Both the position numbers and the translations under genes were made by a program. From Lentisphaerota bacterium (lineage in GTDB: Bacteria; Verrucomicrobiota; Kiritimatiellia; JAAZAB01), in contig JACQHI010000398.1 of the NCBI GenBank assembly GCA_016199105.1, positions 1 through 5,367 on the forward strand: 5,367 nt of DNA, read 5' to 3'. This document shows, in pieces, positions 4,571 to 5,367 of this stretch. Each line of letters begins with the position of its first letter. Position 1 is the stretch's first letter. Below the pieces are notes generated by a model, which was given only the letters and a program-made list of their open reading frames with translations, had not been told where the DNA came from and searched no databases.

Positions 4571-5367
4571 CTAGAATGCATTAAAGGCCTTGATGACTTT
4601 GCCGGTGCGGACGGATTCCCACGCGGCCACTCCCACCGCCACGGACTTCGCGCCGTCCAAAACGCCCGGCGACGGCTCTCTGTCCTTGTCCAGGCACTCC
4701 TGGAAATGCCGCATATAACGGACCACCGTCCGGCCATGCCCGTAGGCGCTGGTGTCGCGTTCGGCCTCGAAGATCGAAACCATCGGCTTTTTCGCCGCCA
4801 GCTTGTCGAGCACCACGCGGACCTGGCCGGGTTCGTTGTCCGTGAATTCCGCCTGCAGGCTCCCCTTCGTTCCGTACAGGGCGAACTGCATCATCGGCTG
4901 GGGCGGATGCACAATGCCGTAAAGGCCGGACACTCGCCCGATGACGCCGGACTTGAACTTGAGGTTCAGGTAAAAGTTGTCCTGCTTCGGGTAGTCTTTT
5001 GTGATGCCTTTGACCGCGTTGGCATGCACCGACTCGATATCCCCGGCGAACGCCCGGATGACATCAATGGAGTGGACGCACCCGCCGAACATGAGATCCT
5101 GCGGAACCGAAAGACGCCAGGGCGTGAATTCATAGACCGGCCGCATGTCATGGAGGTAATAGCTTTCCACCGCCAGCAGCTCGCCCAGGTCGCCGTCGTT
5201 CAGCAACTTTCTCGCCACTTGGAACTGCCGATCGAAGCGCATGGTCTGGCCCACGAGAAACTTCCGCTTCGTCCGGCGAACCAGCCCGACCAACCGACGG
5301 GCATCTTCCAGCCGCGTGACCATCGGCTTGGTGCAGACCACGTGCTTCCCCGCCTCCAGAGCGGCGA
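4571..5367 (-). CDS. Gfo/Idh/MocA family oxidoreductase (N-terminus outside window)
   Basis: The C-terminal 264 residues of an NAD(P)-dependent dehydrogenase whose nucleotide-binding start lies beyond the right edge. Members oxidise or reduce sugars, inositols and related polyols. Seen, numbering from the first complete codon in the window: AALEAGKHVVCTKP (1-14), where K13 fits the conserved Lys of the E/TKP motif; GQTMRFDRQF (39-48); HDMRPVYEFTPWR (72-84), a pattern known from many uncharacterised sugar-type members; and GGCVHSID (94-101) with H98 and D101 in the usual catalytic HxxxD/HxxD region. A GTG at 5341 could mimic a start, but the open frame and family motif continue to the edge, so the gene is truncated by the window and not short. 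It is the first visible gene of the minus-strand block that continues through the repeat element into the amidohydrolase pair. The substrate is unknown. Confidence 0.92.
   Translation of the reverse strand, partial: AALEAGKHVVCTKPMVTRLEDARRLVGLVRRTKRKFLVGQTMRFDRQFQVARKLLNDGDLGELLAVESYYLHDMRPVYEFTPWRLSVPQDLMFGGCVHSIDVIRAFAGDIESVHANAVKGITKDYPKQDNFYLNLKFKSGVIGRVSGLYGIVHPPQPMMQFALYGTKGSLQAEFTDNEPGQVRVVLDKLAAKKPMVSIFEAERDTSAYGHGRTVVRYMRHFQECLDKDREPSPGVLDGAKSVAVGVAAWESVRTGKVIKAFNAF

Noticed and set aside
5339..5341. GTG as the start of the Gfo/Idh gene
   Set aside because: The frame stays open to the edge and encodes the conserved AALEAGKHV stretch before it.

Overview
The window is about 5.4 kb of GC-rich bacterial chromosome, densely coded, with seven genes: five complete and two cut by the window ends. 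No rRNA, tRNA, CRISPR array, phage or plasmid gene was recognised. The gene set combines an ALG5-like GT2 transferase, a GtrA protein, a DUF502 membrane protein, zinc-finger RecO, paired amidohydrolases and a Gfo/Idh/MocA oxidoreductase. Together with short ATTAGCG-type intergenic repeats, this would fit a free-living or uncultured member of the Planctomycetes-Verrucomicrobia-Lentisphaerae-Kiritimatiellae assemblage. That placement is a weak inference, because no phylogenetic marker is complete enough to settle it.

Layout from left to right. Positions 1-498 (minus) hold the N-terminal 166 residues of a polyprenyl/dolichyl-phosphate glycosyltransferase. A divergent spacer (499-616) leads into a plus-strand pair, DUF502 (617-1357) and recO (1354-2142), joined by an ATGA overlap. 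recO converges on a GtrA-family gene (2200-2694, minus), and a perfect 21-bp hairpin (2157-2201) sits at the junction. Upstream of the GtrA gene (2770-2869) is a compact element with terminal inverted repeats and 9-bp direct flanks, which looks like a very small MITE inserted at the end of the next gene. That next gene is the last of a minus-strand series read from the right edge inward: a Gfo/Idh/MocA oxidoreductase (4571-5367, partial), an 80-bp spacer made almost entirely of mirrored ATTMGCG repeats, a degenerate amidohydrolase (3687-4490), and an intact-looking amidohydrolase (2863-3690). The two amidohydrolases share an ATGA overlap.

How the genes may work together. The GT2 enzyme and the GtrA protein are of types that commonly cooperate: one loads a sugar onto a polyprenyl phosphate and the other helps move it across the membrane. 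Here both lie on the minus strand but are separated by the oppositely oriented DUF502-recO pair. The right-hand block looks like part of a small-molecule (probably carbohydrate-derived) catabolic locus. Its most striking feature is an amidohydrolase pair in which the downstream protein keeps all expected metal ligands, while in the translationally coupled upstream protein every expected ligand position is changed. This suggests an enzyme/pseudoenzyme pair. The two structured intergenic elements (2770-2869 and 4496-4567) are the other parts that the genes do not explain.
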